This document shows, piece after piece, positions 17,475-25,224 of a DNA stretch of 64,000 nt. A model generated the notes under the pieces. The model did not search any database, had not been told where the DNA came from, and saw only the letters and a program-made list of their open reading frames with translations. The stretch is from JANMDU01 sp031418715 (GTDB taxonomy: Bacteria > Pseudomonadota > Gammaproteobacteria > Burkholderiales > Burkholderiaceae_C), in contig JANOJL010000064.1 of NCBI GenBank assembly GCA_031418715.1, positions 62,001-126,000 on the forward strand. Reading direction: 5' to 3'. The number at the start of each line of letters is the position of its first letter. Position 1 is the stretch's first letter. The translations under genes were made by a program, and so were the position numbers.

Positions 17475-18467
17475 ATGAATGCACTGATCAATCGACGCGC
17501 GGCCCTGACTGCCGCTGCTACCGGGCTTGCTACGTTTTCCGTAGCATCTCGCGCACAATCTACGCCGGCTTGGCCAGCAAAACCTGTGAATTTGATTGTA
17601 CCGTTCCCAGCGGGCGGCGGCACCGATGCGTTTGCTCGCCCCTTGTCTGCCGCATTTGCGAAGAATACCGGGCGCAGCATGATCATCGACAACAAAGGAG
17701 GTGCCGGCGGCACCCTCGGCGCTGGCCTTGCAGCCAAAGCGCCTGCTGATGGCTATAACCTGTTCATGGGCGCGGTGCATCATTCGATTGCACCGAGCAT
17801 GTATGCAAAATTGGATTACGACATCGAGAAAGATTTTGTGCCACTGATCTTGGTGGCCAACGTGCCGCAGGTCGTGGTGATCAATCCGCGCAAAGTGCCG
17901 GTTGCGGATTTCAAAGAATTCTTGGCATTCTTGAAGAAAAATCCCGGCAAACTCAACTACGGCTCGGCTGGCGGCGGGACCTCGCATCATTTGGCAGGCG
18001 AGCTGTTCAAGCAGCAGACTAAAACCTTCATCACCCATATCCCGTATCGCGGCGCTGGCCCTTCGCTGCAAGGTTTGATTGCCGGTGACGTAGAGATGAT
18101 GTTCGACGGCCTGGGATCGAGTGCCGCGCATATCACCGGCGGGCGCATCAAGGCGCTCATGGTCTCGGGAAAGCAGCGCAATGCCGCTTTCCCCGATGTG
18201 CCTTGTGCAGCAGAGCTGGGCTTGCCCGATTACACGGTGACGACGTGGTACGGCGTGTGGACACCACGTGGCACACCAGCCGATTTGCAAGCACGCGCGA
18301 TCGAAGAAATCCGCAAAGCCTACAACACCGACGAAGCCAAGGCCGCTTGGGCGCGCCAAGGCGCGGAGTTCACCGGCTTGACCGGCGCACAATTTGGCAG
18401 CTTTGTGAGTGCGGAGATCAAGCGCTGGGAGCAGGTGGTCAAGGTGTCGGGCGCAAAACTCGATTAA
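17475..18467 (+). CDS. Bug/TctC-family periplasmic binding protein
   Basis: The 330-residue protein starts after a GGAG site. It has a twin-Arg-lacking export signal (to about residue 28, ASRAQS), then WPAKPVNLIVPFPAGGGTDA and IIDNKGGAGGTLGAGLAAK, which are the hallmark of Bug-type tripartite tricarboxylate transporter receptors. These capture dicarboxylates and other acids in the periplasm. Here it sits between malonyl-CoA decarboxylase and an enoyl-CoA hydratase, so malonate or a related acid is the likely ligand. No TctA/TctB membrane partners are encoded in the window, so it either uses distant ones or only signals. Confidence 0.88.
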   Translation: MNALINRRAALTAAATGLATFSVASRAQSTPAWPAKPVNLIVPFPAGGGTDAFARPLSAAFAKNTGRSMIIDNKGGAGGTLGAGLAAKAPADGYNLFMGAVHHSIAPSMYAKLDYDIEKDFVPLILVANVPQVVVINPRKVPVADFKEFLAFLKKNPGKLNYGSAGGGTSHHLAGELFKQQTKTFITHIPYRGAGPSLQGLIAGDVEMMFDGLGSSAAHITGGRIKALMVSGKQRNAAFPDVPCAAELGLPDYTVTTWYGVWTPRGTPADLQARAIEEIRKAYNTDEAKAAWARQGAEFTGLTGAQFGSFVSAEIKRWEQVVKVSGAKLD

Positions 18468-18470
18468 GAT

Positions 18471-19256
18471 ATGTTGCGCGTTGAGCAAACGGGACCCATT
18501 GCCACTCTCGTGATCAGCCACGCCGCGAGGCGCAACGCAATGACGCGAGCGATGTGGCAGGCGCTTCCCGCCACGCTTGCAGCCTTGCCCTTTGATACGC
18601 GCTGTCTCATCATGCGCGGCGAAGGTGATCATTTCTGCGCTGGCGGCGATATCTCCGAATACCCGAGCTTTCGGTTTGAGCCCAGCAGCTTGCGCGCTTT
18701 TCATGAAGACGATGTGGCGCCTGCGCTTGAGGCCTTGCTCGCGCTGGATGTGCCGATTGTGGCCATGATCGCTGGCCATTGCATGGGCGGCGGGCTAGAG
18801 ATCGCAGCCTGTGCAGATATCCGAATTGCAGGGCAGGGCGCAACATTCGGCGCACCCATTGCCAAGCTGGGCATGCCGATGGCGCAACGTGAATTAGCCA
18901 TCGTGCTGCGCGCAGCGGGCGAGGTCACAGTGCGCGAAATGCTGCTCGAAGCCAAGGTGCTCACGGCACAAGAGATGAAAGCGCGCGGCTTCCTTCAGCG
19001 CGTCATGCTAGATACGGATTTGCAGAAAGAGGCGCTGGAAACGGCACACCGCATCGCCGCGCTTTCGCCGCAAGCTGCTAGGTTCAATAAACAGTTTTTA
19101 AGAGAGTTTTTTGATAAAAATAGCCATTCCGCGGGCATGGAATATGCGCAAGGCGCTATGAAATCAATAGTGAATGATCCTTACTCATACGCCAGCAGCG
19201 CAGAGCATGTGGAAGGTATCTCCGCTTTTCTAGAGAAACGCACAGCCCAATTTTGA
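18471..19256 (+). CDS. Enoyl-CoA hydratase/isomerase family protein in malonate operon
   Basis: The 261-residue crotonase-fold protein has HFCAGGDISEYPSF and GHCMGGGLEIAACADIRIAG as oxyanion segments and ends EGISAFLEKRTAQF. It starts three bases after the Bug gene stop. A hydratase is not required for malonate use, so it may act on a side substrate or be a hydrolase or decarboxylase of the same fold. Residues about 221-234 (GMEYAQGAMKSIV) are encoded by a copy of the dispersed repeat, in frame. Confidence 0.85.
   Translation: MLRVEQTGPIATLVISHAARRNAMTRAMWQALPATLAALPFDTRCLIMRGEGDHFCAGGDISEYPSFRFEPSSLRAFHEDDVAPALEALLALDVPIVAMIAGHCMGGGLEIAACADIRIAGQGATFGAPIAKLGMPMAQRELAIVLRAAGEVTVREMLLEAKVLTAQEMKARGFLQRVMLDTDLQKEALETAHRIAALSPQAARFNKQFLREFFDKNSHSAGMEYAQGAMKSIVNDPYSYASSAEHVEGISAFLEKRTAQF
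19131..19171 (+). repeat. Dispersed element, copy inside enoyl-CoA hydratase gene
   Basis: It reads GGGCATGGAATATGCGCA then GCGCTATGAAATCAATAGT, matching the GGCATAGAAT/TGCGCA/GCTAT/ATAGT blocks. The sense frame is GGC-ATG-GAA, the same as in other sense copies. Confidence 0.65.
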
Positions 19257-19258
19257 AT

Positions 19259-20803
19259 ATGAAAAATGCCAATATTTTCGCCAACCTGCGCGAGCAATTT
19301 CCAAGGGATTTAGATGCCATTGCCGTCGAAACCGACAATGGCCTGCATTACTCATGGCGTGACATCGAGCGCGGCAGCGCGATGCTGGCCAACTTGCTGC
19401 AAAGCCTGAAGATTCCCGTGGGCAGCCGTGTGGCGGTGCAGGTGGAAAAATCGGTGGAAGCAATGATGCTGTATCTGGCCACGCTGCGCGCGGGCTTGGT
19501 ATTTTTGCCGCTCAATACTGCTTATCAAAGCGCAGAGATCGAATACTTCATCACGAATGCCGAGCCTGCGGTGGTGGTGTGCTCTTCTAAGAACTTCGGC
19601 TGGGTCTCAAAAATCGCGTTCATTTGCGGCGCGCAAAGTGTGTTCACCTTAGATGATGATCGCAGTGGCAGCTTGCTTGATCGCGCAGTGCATTGCTCTG
19701 ATATTCATAGCTGCTCGCGCAATCAAGAGGCGGATTTGGCGGCGATTCTATACACAAGTGGTACGACAGGCCGCAGCAAAGGCGCGATGCTCTCGCACGG
19801 CAATATGCTGAGCAATGCGGTGATGCTCAAAGAGTATTGGGGCTTTCAAGCCGGCGATGTGTTGATTCACGCACTGCCGATCTTCCATGTGCATGGCCTG
19901 TTCGTGGCGATTCATGCCGCGCTGATCAACGGCAGCAAAATGATTTGGCTCAACCGTTTTGAGCCCAAAGCCGTGATTGCGGCGATGCCGCGCGCCACCG
20001 TCTTCATGGGCGTGCCCACGCTCTACACCCGCATGCTGAGCGAACCCGCGCTCAGCAAAGAGGCGGCGAAACACATGCGCCTGTTCATCGCCGGCTCTGC
20101 ACCATTGCTCAAAGAAACCCACGAAGAATGGGAGCAGCGCACCGGTCACAAAATTCTGGAGCGTTATGGCATGAGTGAGACGGTGATGCTGACCTCGAAT
20201 CCCTATGCTGCAGATGCCCGTTATCAAAACCAAAGCGAGCGCCGTGCTGGCACCGTGGGCTTCCCGCTGCCCGGTGTGAGCTTGCGCATCGCGGGCGACG
20301 ACGGAAAATCCTTGTCTGCCGATGAGATCGGCGGCATCCAAGTCAAAGGCCCGAATATATTTGCCGGCTATTGGCGCATGCCTGAGAAGACGGCGGAAGA
20401 GTTCACCTCCGATGGCTATTTCAAGACCGGAGATGTGGGCAAACAAGATGCCCGCGGCTACGTGCACATCGTGGGTCGCAGCAAAGACCTGATCATCTCG
20501 GGCGGCTACAACGTCTATCCAGCCGAGATCGAAGCCCATATCAACGAAATGCCCGGCGTGGCCGAAAGTGCGCTGATCGGCGTGCCGCATCCTGATTTTG
20601 GTGAAGTCGGCATCGCTGTAGTGATTGCCAAGCCCGGCGCTGCGCTTGAGCCCGGCGCCATCATCGCCGCACTCAAATCAAAGCTGGCGAATTTCAAAAT
20701 CCCCAAACGTTGCGAAATTGTGAGTGAACTACCTCGTAACGCCATGGGCAAAGTGCAGAAGAATTTGCTGCGCGAGAAATACAAATCAGCGTTTCAAAAT
20801 TAG
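19259..20803 (+). CDS. matB: Malonyl-CoA synthetase (acyl-CoA synthetase family)
   Basis: The ATG at 19259 lies two bases after the hydratase stop and gives 514 residues. The adenylate-forming enzyme signatures are AAILYTSGTTGRSKGAMLSH (P-loop), LERYGMSETVMLTSNPY, and the C-terminal YFKTGDVGKQDARGYVHIVG, GRSKDLIISGGYNVYPAEIE and the catalytic Lys in RNAMGKVQKNLLR. Together with malonyl-CoA decarboxylase this gives malonate to malonyl-CoA to acetyl-CoA. The loop before the P-loop (CSDIHSCSRNQE) overlaps a partial repeat copy. Malonate specificity is inferred from context and overall similarity to MatB. Confidence 0.88.
   Translation: MKNANIFANLREQFPRDLDAIAVETDNGLHYSWRDIERGSAMLANLLQSLKIPVGSRVAVQVEKSVEAMMLYLATLRAGLVFLPLNTAYQSAEIEYFITNAEPAVVVCSSKNFGWVSKIAFICGAQSVFTLDDDRSGSLLDRAVHCSDIHSCSRNQEADLAAILYTSGTTGRSKGAMLSHGNMLSNAVMLKEYWGFQAGDVLIHALPIFHVHGLFVAIHAALINGSKMIWLNRFEPKAVIAAMPRATVFMGVPTLYTRMLSEPALSKEAAKHMRLFIAGSAPLLKETHEEWEQRTGHKILERYGMSETVMLTSNPYAADARYQNQSERRAGTVGFPLPGVSLRIAGDDGKSLSADEIGGIQVKGPNIFAGYWRMPEKTAEEFTSDGYFKTGDVGKQDARGYVHIVGRSKDLIISGGYNVYPAEIEAHINEMPGVAESALIGVPHPDFGEVGIAVVIAKPGAALEPGAIIAALKSKLANFKIPKRCEIVSELPRNAMGKVQKNLLREKYKSAFQN
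19700..19724 (-). repeat. Dispersed element, partial copy inside matB
   Basis: The minus strand reads GATTGCGCGAGCAGCTATGA, close to the TGCGTGAGCAGCTATCAAAT variant at 52397-52439. It is short and in a different frame from the fuller genic copies. Confidence 0.4.
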
Positions 20804-20837
20804 TCAATGCTCAATGCTCAATGCTCAATGCTCAATG
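20804..20837. repeat. Heptanucleotide tandem repeat (TCAATGC)
   Basis: Four perfect TCAATGC units plus six bases of a fifth fill the gap between the convergent matB and GntR genes. On the GntR strand the unit reads GCATTGA, so the stop codon of that gene lies in the array. Likely generated by replication slippage. Confidence 0.85.
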
Positions 20838-21565
20838 TATTCAGGATGATTCTTTGCAATCGCATCCAGAAACCCCAGAGGTGAGCGAATGTGCTCGCGC
20901 ATGAGCTCACGCGCGACTTCAACCTTGCCTTTCACAATCGCATCCACGATGCGTTGATGCTGACTTACTGCTATACGGTGGCTGCCCACGGCGGCAATGG
21001 CCAGATGGCGAATGCGGTTCATGCCTGTGCGAGCCAGGCGTAGCGCGGGCCAGGCGTGTGGGTGGCCTGCTAGCTCTAGGATGCGTTGATGCAGATCTTC
21101 ATCGGCACGCAAATGCTCTGCGTAATCACCGCGCTCTGAGGCTTGTTGCTGAATGTGGAGCAGGGTGCGAAGCTGCGCTTTGTCTGCCGCTATAGCGGCG
21201 CAGGCCAGCTCTGCCGCCCGACATTCAATCACTTCGCGCACAAACACGGCATCGCGCACCTTGACAGGATCAATGCGCGACACATACGTTCCTCGCTGCG
21301 GCATCACCTGTACCAAGCCTTCGCTGGCCAATTGCCGCAGGGCATCGCGCACAGGTGCGCGGCTCACGCCCAAGCCTTCGGAGAGCGCTTGCTCAGAAAG
21401 TGCTACGCCAGGCAGCAGCGTGCAATCAAGGATGGCATGGCGAATCGCATCGTAAGCGTTGCGGGCAAACGCGCCGCGTGGTGATACTTTGGCGCTCGCT
21501 GATTTGGCGTGACGACGCGGCGCGGCGACTGTCAATTCAGGGAGCAGAAGGCGGGTGCGAGCCAT
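20825..21565 (-). CDS. GntR family regulator (FCD type)
   Basis: The ATG at 21565 gives 246 residues; the longer frame to 21619 covers the probable operator. The winged helix is at about residues 25-95 (LSEGLGVSRAPVRDALRQLA, VQVMPQRGTYVSRI) and the FCD domain follows (VREVIECRAAELA, LRADEDLHQRILELAGH, SQHQRIVDAI). It is divergent from the Bug-IlvD/Edd-RraA operon and most likely controls it in response to a sugar acid or related ligand. Its stop codon is in the heptamer repeat. Confidence 0.87.
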   Translation of the reverse strand: MARTRLLLPELTVAAPRRHAKSASAKVSPRGAFARNAYDAIRHAILDCTLLPGVALSEQALSEGLGVSRAPVRDALRQLASEGLVQVMPQRGTYVSRIDPVKVRDAVFVREVIECRAAELACAAIAADKAQLRTLLHIQQQASERGDYAEHLRADEDLHQRILELAGHPHAWPALRLARTGMNRIRHLAIAAVGSHRIAVSQHQRIVDAIVKGKVEVARELMREHIRSPLGFLDAIAKNHPEYIEH

Positions 21566-21580
21566 GGTGTGTGAATGGGT

Positions 21581-21596
21581 GTATTGGTACAAATAC
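21581..21596. promoter_or_regulatory. Candidate GntR operator palindrome
   Basis: GTATTGGTACAAATAC is a near-perfect inverted repeat centred on GTAC, 15 bases upstream of the GntR start. Together with the tandem ATACTAG motif at 21618-21637 it forms the control region between two divergent transcription units. Confidence 0.5.
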
Positions 21597-21617
21597 GCAT
21601 GATGCGCTGCGTCAATC

Positions 21618-21637
21618 ATACTAGAATACTAGAATAC
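21618..21637. promoter_or_regulatory. Tandem 8-bp motif in divergent promoter region
   Basis: ATACTAGAATACTAGAATAC contains two direct ACTAGAAT copies. It may be overlapping promoter -10 elements (TAGAAT) or a second regulator contact site; it lies 38 bases before the Bug gene start. Confidence 0.4.
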
Positions 21638-21674
21638 GTCAACACAACTTGCCGCTCAATTGCAGGAGACATTT

Positions 21675-22673
21675 ATGAAAAATCGCCGTCTAGCCGTTAT
21701 AAATATTGCGCAAAGCGCTATCGTTTTAATAGTCTCTTGTATCACCGTCGGCGCAAGCTTTGCGCAGAGCGATTTCCCCAGCAAACCGATCAAAATCCTC
21801 GTGCCGTTCCCACCGGGCGGCACCAGCGATGTGATGGGGCGCATGATGGCTGAGCCGCTTGCTCGAGTGCTCAAACAGCCTGTCACGGTAGAAAATGTCG
21901 GCGGCGGTGGTGGCGTGATTGGCACAGAGCGTGGCGTGAAAGCTGCTTCGGATGGCTACACGCTGATTCAAACTGGCGTGGGGCAGAACGCCGTGGCGCA
22001 CGGCTTGGATGCAGCGCTGGCCAGCCGCTACAACTCCAACACGGATTTCATTCACCTCTCACAAATTCACCACGGCCCTAATGTGCTTGTGGTCAACGCT
22101 GACCGCCCGTTTAAGACGCTGGGCGATGTTGTGAAATACGCCAAAGCCAATCCCGGCAAACTCGATTACGGCTACACCCACGCTGCTAGCGGCCATATGG
22201 CGATGGAATTGTTCAAACAAACGGCGGGCATCTTCATGACAGGCATTCCTTATCGCGGCGGCGGCCCGATGCTTACTGCAGCCATCAGCAACGAAATTCC
22301 GTTCATGTTTATCAACCAAGATGTGGCGCTGCCTCATGTGAAATCTGGCAAGCTGCGCGCGCTGGCGGTGAGTAGCTTGCAGCGTAATCCGCTGTTCCCT
22401 GATGTTCCTACGGTGGCCGAGAGTGGTTATCCCGGGTTTCAAGCGCTGAGCTGGAGTGGCCTCTCGATTCAAAAAGGTACACCGCAGCCGATTGTGGACA
22501 AACTTGAAGCCGCCATCAAAGAAGTGATGACGTCACCTGCCATCGTACAGCGCATGGCAAGCCAAGGCTTTGTGATTCCACCACTGGGGCAGAAGCCATA
22601 TGTTGATTTTGTCGCCAAAGAAATCGTGCAGTGGGATAAAGTGATCAAGACTGCTGGTATCAAAGCACAGTAA
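21675..22673 (+). CDS. Bug/TctC-family periplasmic binding protein
   Basis: The ATG at 21675 follows GCAGGAGACATTT, a good ribosome site, giving 332 residues. The mature part shows FPSKPIKILVPFPPGGTSDV and VENVGGGGGVIGTERGVKAA, typical of Bug receptors. The export signal (residues 1-34, ending ASFAQS) is unusual because residues 6-20 are encoded by a copy of the dispersed repeat. The operon continues with an IlvD/Edd dehydratase and an RraA-like protein, so the ligand may be a sugar acid; no TctA/TctB genes are nearby. Confidence 0.88.
   Translation: MKNRRLAVINIAQSAIVLIVSCITVGASFAQSDFPSKPIKILVPFPPGGTSDVMGRMMAEPLARVLKQPVTVENVGGGGGVIGTERGVKAASDGYTLIQTGVGQNAVAHGLDAALASRYNSNTDFIHLSQIHHGPNVLVVNADRPFKTLGDVVKYAKANPGKLDYGYTHAASGHMAMELFKQTAGIFMTGIPYRGGGPMLTAAISNEIPFMFINQDVALPHVKSGKLRALAVSSLQRNPLFPDVPTVAESGYPGFQALSWSGLSIQKGTPQPIVDKLEAAIKEVMTSPAIVQRMASQGFVIPPLGQKPYVDFVAKEIVQWDKVIKTAGIKAQ
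21691..21733 (+). repeat. Dispersed element, copy encoding a signal peptide core
   Basis: It reads TAGCCGTTATAAATATTGCG, then GCGCTATC and ATAGT. It is read in frame as LAVINIAQSAIVLIV, i.e. most of the hydrophobic part of the Bug protein signal peptide. Confidence 0.8.
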
Positions 22674-22686
22674 TGTAGGCTAAGTG

Positions 22687-24429
22687 ATGACGAAGAGAAA
22701 GACCTACGACGAACTGCGCAGCGCGCGCTGGTTTGCCCCCGACGATCTGCGCGGCTTTGGCCACCGATCACGCGCGATGCAAATGGGCTATGACCATGCC
22801 GATTGGCAAGGCAAGCCGATCATTGCGATCTTGAATACGTGGAGCGATATCGGCAATTGCCATTCGCATTTCAAGCAGCGCGTGGAAGAAGTCAAGCGCG
22901 GTGTGTTGCAAGCTGGCGGTTTTCCGCTGGAAATTCCGTGCATTTCCGTGGCAGAGAATTTCGTCAAGCCCACCACCATGCTTTACCGCAACCTGTTGGC
23001 GATTGAAGCAGAAGAGCAGCTGCGCTGCCATCCGGTGGATGGCGCGGTGCTCATGGGCGGCTGCGACAAAACCACGCCCGGCTTGCTCATGGGCGCATTT
23101 AGCGCAGGATTGCCCTGCATCTATTTGCCCGCGGGCCCGATGCTGCGCGGCAACTGGAAAGGCAAGACGCTCGGCTCAGGCTCAGATGCTTGGAAATACT
23201 GGGACGAACGCCGCGCTGGCAACATCTCAGCCACGCAATGGATGGAAATAGAAGGCGGCATCGCCCGCAGCGCGGGCACTTGCATGGTGATGGGCACAGC
23301 CGCCACGATGATGGGCATTGCAGAGGCCCTGGGCATGACGCTGCCCGGCGCGTCGAGCATTCCTGCTGTGGATGCCAATCACCAGCGCATGGCCACGCAA
23401 TGCGGCCGCCGTATCGTCGATATGGTGTGGGAAGACCTCACGCCTGCTCGCATGCTCAGCCGCGAGAGCTTTGAAAATGCGCTCACGGTGGCCATGGCAG
23501 AAGGCTGCTCTACAAACGCCATTATCCATTTGGTGGCCATCTCGCGGCGAGCAGGCATTCCGCTCACGCTGGATGACTTCGATGCATTCAGCCGCAAAGT
23601 GCCGGTGATTGCGAATATTCGCCCGAGTGGAGACACTTATTTGATGGAAGATTTCTATTACGCAGGCGGCATGAAAGCGCTGATGAAAACTTTGCTCGAT
23701 GGTGGCTTGCTGCACAGCGCGGCTTTGACGGTGAATGGCCAAACGGTTTCTGAGAATTTGAAAGACGCTGAGGTTTATAACGACGATGTCATCCGCCCGA
23801 TTGCTAAGGCAATTTACAAAGAAGGCGCATTGGCTGTGCTGCGCGGCAATCTTGCGCCCAACGGCTGCGTGATCAAGCCCAGCGCTTGCGCAGAGAAATT
23901 CCTAAAACACACCGGTCCGGTACTCGTGTATGACGACTATCCTACGCTCAAAAAAGCGGTGGAAGATCCTGATTTGGACGTGACAGAAAACCACATCATC
24001 ATCTTGCGAAACGCCGGTCCGCAAGGCGGTCCCGGCATGCCAGAGTGGGGCATGGTGCCGATCCCGACGAAGCTGGTGAAGCAGGGCGTGCGCGACATGC
24101 TTCGCATCTCGGATGCCCGCATGAGCGGCACCAGCTATGGCGCTTGCATCTTGCATGTGAGCCCAGAGAGCTATATCGGCGGGCCCTTGGCCTTGGTGCA
24201 AAACGGCGATCTCATCACAGTGAACGTGCCCGAGCGTACGATTCATTTGGAAGTTAGCGAAGCCGAGCTCGCCAACCGCAAAGCCGCTTGGACACCGCCT
24301 CCTAAACGCTTTGAGCGTGGCTATGGCCATATGTTTACTCAACACATCTTGCAAGCCGATCAAGGCTGCGATTTTGATTATTTAGAAACTAGCTTTGGCG
24401 CTCCGGTCTCTGAGCCAGTGATTTACTGA
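22687..24429 (+). CDS. IlvD/Edd family dehydratase, probably sugar-acid type
   Basis: From the ATG at 22687 (a GTG three bases earlier is possible) the protein has 580 residues. Three cysteines expected to hold an iron-sulfur cluster are in SDIGNCHSHF, LMGGCDKTTPG and SAGTCMVMGTA; AVDANHQRMA and MRMSGTSYGACILH-like C-terminal motifs (here ARMSGTSYGACILH) follow the family. The length and early ARWFAPDDLRGFGHRSRAM fit aldonate dehydratases (arabonate/xylonate type) better than dihydroxy-acid dehydratase of isoleucine synthesis. It would remove water from an aldonic acid to give a 2-keto-3-deoxy acid. Substrate not determined. Confidence 0.88.
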   Translation: MTKRKTYDELRSARWFAPDDLRGFGHRSRAMQMGYDHADWQGKPIIAILNTWSDIGNCHSHFKQRVEEVKRGVLQAGGFPLEIPCISVAENFVKPTTMLYRNLLAIEAEEQLRCHPVDGAVLMGGCDKTTPGLLMGAFSAGLPCIYLPAGPMLRGNWKGKTLGSGSDAWKYWDERRAGNISATQWMEIEGGIARSAGTCMVMGTAATMMGIAEALGMTLPGASSIPAVDANHQRMATQCGRRIVDMVWEDLTPARMLSRESFENALTVAMAEGCSTNAIIHLVAISRRAGIPLTLDDFDAFSRKVPVIANIRPSGDTYLMEDFYYAGGMKALMKTLLDGGLLHSAALTVNGQTVSENLKDAEVYNDDVIRPIAKAIYKEGALAVLRGNLAPNGCVIKPSACAEKFLKHTGPVLVYDDYPTLKKAVEDPDLDVTENHIIILRNAGPQGGPGMPEWGMVPIPTKLVKQGVRDMLRISDARMSGTSYGACILHVSPESYIGGPLALVQNGDLITVNVPERTIHLEVSEAELANRKAAWTPPPKRFERGYGHMFTQHILQADQGCDFDYLETSFGAPVSEPVIY

Positions 24430-24432
24430 CCT

Positions 24433-25158
24433 ATGAATTCAACAACCAAAACCAAGCTCATGGCGGTCAGCACCGCCACACTCTGCACAGCCCTGTTCAA
24501 ACGCGGTCTGCGCAACCAGTTTATTCAAGACGTGCGCCCCCTGAATGCAAATCTGCCGAACATGGTCGGTGAGGCTTTTACCTTGCGCTACATCCCTGCG
24601 CGGGAAGATCTGAATCCGATCAGTGTGTTTCAAGATCGCGCCCACCCCCAGCGCGTCGCCGTGGAGCAATGCCCAGCGGATAGTGTGTTGGTGTTTGACA
24701 GCCGCAAAGACGCACGCGCCGCCTCAGCGGGCTCGATTCTCGTCAGCCGCCTGATGGTGCGTGGCTGCGCCGGTGTGGTGACCGACGGTGGCTTCCGCGA
24801 TTCGCCAGAAATTGCGGCCCTGCCTTTTCCCGCTTATCACAATCGCCCCAGCGCACCCACCAATCTGACCCTGCATCAAGCGCTGGATATCAACGTACCG
24901 ATCGGCTGCGGCGATGTGGCCGTGTGGCCAGGTGATGTGATGGTGGGAGATAAAGAAGGCGTGATCGTGATTCCAGCAGGCATTGCCGATGAGGTGGCCA
25001 AAGAAGCCGTGGAGATGACGGCCTTTGAAGATTTCGTGACCGAAATGGTCGTCAAAGAAGGCCGCAGCATTCTCGGGCTGTATCCGCCGACCGAGCAAAA
25101 AAGCAAAGATGATTTCGCGGCGTGGATGCAGGCGAATTCAAAGCGCTATCCGCTGTGA
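24433..25158 (+). CDS. RraA-like family protein (possible HMG/CHA-type aldolase)
   Basis: The 241-residue protein has the RraA fold signature: VSTATLCTALFKRG at the start, EAFTLRYIPA, then RLMVRGCAGVVTDGGFRDSP with the conserved Arg/Asp metal-substrate site, and VWPGDVMVGDKEGVIVIP. Family members are either RNase E regulators or, more often in catabolic operons, divalent-metal aldolases or oxaloacetate decarboxylases. Placement three bases after the sugar-acid dehydratase favours an aldolase or decarboxylase acting on its product, but this is inference. Confidence 0.82.
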   Translation: MNSTTKTKLMAVSTATLCTALFKRGLRNQFIQDVRPLNANLPNMVGEAFTLRYIPAREDLNPISVFQDRAHPQRVAVEQCPADSVLVFDSRKDARAASAGSILVSRLMVRGCAGVVTDGGFRDSPEIAALPFPAYHNRPSAPTNLTLHQALDINVPIGCGDVAVWPGDVMVGDKEGVIVIPAGIADEVAKEAVEMTAFEDFVTEMVVKEGRSILGLYPPTEQKSKDDFAAWMQANSKRYPL

Positions 25159-25180
25159 ATTTGAAGCATTTTTAGCATTT

Positions 25181-25222
25181 CGCCGGCATAGAATCTGCGC
25201 AGAGTGCTACTGAAATCATAGT
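25181..25222 (+). repeat. Dispersed element, intergenic copy at left edge of uronate module
   Basis: It reads GCCGGCATAGAATCTGCGCA, then GTGCTACTGAAATCATAGT, in the 66-base gap between the convergent RraA-like and KdgD genes, preceded by TTTTTAGCATTT. Confidence 0.85.
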
Positions 25223-25224
25223 CC

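Noticed and set aside
17097..18779. 560-residue minus-strand frame opposite the Bug protein and hydratase
   Set aside because: It is only the open complement of GC-rich coding DNA; no recognisable domain and both opposite genes are solid.
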